Of a stretch of DNA of 64,000 nucleotides, positions 63,691-64,000 are shown piece after piece (position 1 is the first letter of the stretch; each line of letters opens with the position of its first letter). This DNA comes from Rubrivivax sp. A210 (GTDB taxonomy: Bacteria; Pseudomonadota; Gammaproteobacteria; Burkholderiales; Burkholderiaceae_C), in assembly GCF_904426505.1 (NCBI RefSeq), contig NZ_CAJGBN010000072.1:142219-206218 (forward strand). The letters are read 5' to 3'. The translations under genes were made by a program, and so were the position numbers. Under the pieces are notes generated by a model. It made no database searches. It saw only the letters and a program-made list of their open reading frames with translations, and had not been told where the DNA came from.

Positions 63691-64000
63691 ATGAACACCT
63701 CCTTCCCCCACCGGGCGCCGCTGGCGGCGCTGGGCGCGGCCGTCCTGCTCGGCGCCTGCAGCGGCCTGCAGCCGGCCACGCCGGCCGCCGCGCCGCGCCT
63801 GGTGCCGCCCCCAGCCTGGGTGGCCCCGGCGCCGGTGGACGGTGCGCGGGCCGAGCCGGGGTGGTTCGCGCGCTTCGACGACCCGCTGCTGCCTGCGCTG
63901 GTTGCCGCCGCCCAGGCCGCCAGCCCCGATCTGGCTTCGGCGGCGGCGCGCGTGGAGCGGGCGCGCGCCGCGCGCACCGCGGCAGCGGCCGGGCTGCAGC
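63691..64000 (+). CDS. Efflux outer-membrane lipoprotein (TolC/NodT type), 3' partial
   Basis: 103 residues before the window ends. Lipobox LLGAC near residue 19-23, Pro/Ala-rich leader, then WFARFDDPLLPALVAAAQAA and SAAARVERARAARTAAAAG, the start of the helical repeat of outer-membrane factors of RND-type efflux pumps. Partner membrane-fusion and RND genes, if present, lie beyond the window. Own start ATG 63691. Confidence 0.88.
   Translation, partial: MNTSFPHRAPLAALGAAVLLGACSGLQPATPAAAPRLVPPPAWVAPAPVDGARAEPGWFARFDDPLLPALVAAAQAASPDLASAAARVERARAARTAAAAGLQ

Overview
The window is a very GC-rich chromosome segment from a betaproteobacterium, almost certainly order Burkholderiales (Rubrivivax/Leptothrix/Ideonella or Comamonadaceae-like). 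The basis is conserved gene order: LysM-dprA-smg divergent from def-fmt; accB-accC-prmA with a zinc-ribbon/DUF3426 gene; mtgA-aroE-tonB-RNB nuclease; hemL-thiD beside rubredoxin-pilG-pilH-pilI-pilJ-chpA; and a Calvin-subtype class II aldolase. I see no rRNA, tRNA, CRISPR array or insertion sequence. Protein family names are from motif recognition by eye; no database search was run.

Layout. 1-5106 is the tail of an exosortase A (XrtA)/PEP-CTERM exopolysaccharide locus: an asparagine-synthase-like protein cut by the window edge, a PLP-dependent decarboxylase of the XrtA-associated type and a large O-antigen-ligase-like protein. 5185-8486 is yajC-secD-secF. 8533-14131 has a DUF1631 protein facing the LysM-dprA-smg operon. 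14132-18054 is def-fmt, a small lipoprotein, a GIN-domain protein and azlCD. 18098-32607 carries glycolytic genes pgk, pyk and fba, which are neighbours in many Burkholderiales but are here separated by maeB, a small Cys-rich protein, a low-GC 3.6-kb gene, an ATP-grasp gene and an HTH/ATPase/STAS-like regulator. 32661-43818 is a long minus-strand series: DUF3426 protein (frame-broken), prmA-accC-accB, a TlpA-like thioredoxin, a conserved unknown, mtgA, aroE, tonB, an RNB nuclease, fabG and a YqiA-type esterase. 43908-51338 holds a metzincin-type lipoprotein protease, mpl, a second PEP-CTERM protein, hemL and thiD. 51529-62503 is rubredoxin plus the Pil-Chp twitching chemosensory system, followed by a diguanylate cyclase and the start of an efflux outer-membrane lipoprotein.

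The most unusual object is the single open frame at 22301-25912 (minus). It encodes a signal peptide, a short secreted domain and a complete PEP-CTERM sorting signal in its interior. A second export-signal-like segment follows with no stop codon, then a roughly 940-residue extracellular part ending in a domain with the zinc-ligand pattern of LAS-type peptidases (MepA/VanX-like). It lies in a low-GC island, is preceded by two perfect hairpins, and coexists with an XrtA locus and another PEP-CTERM substrate (48079-48942).
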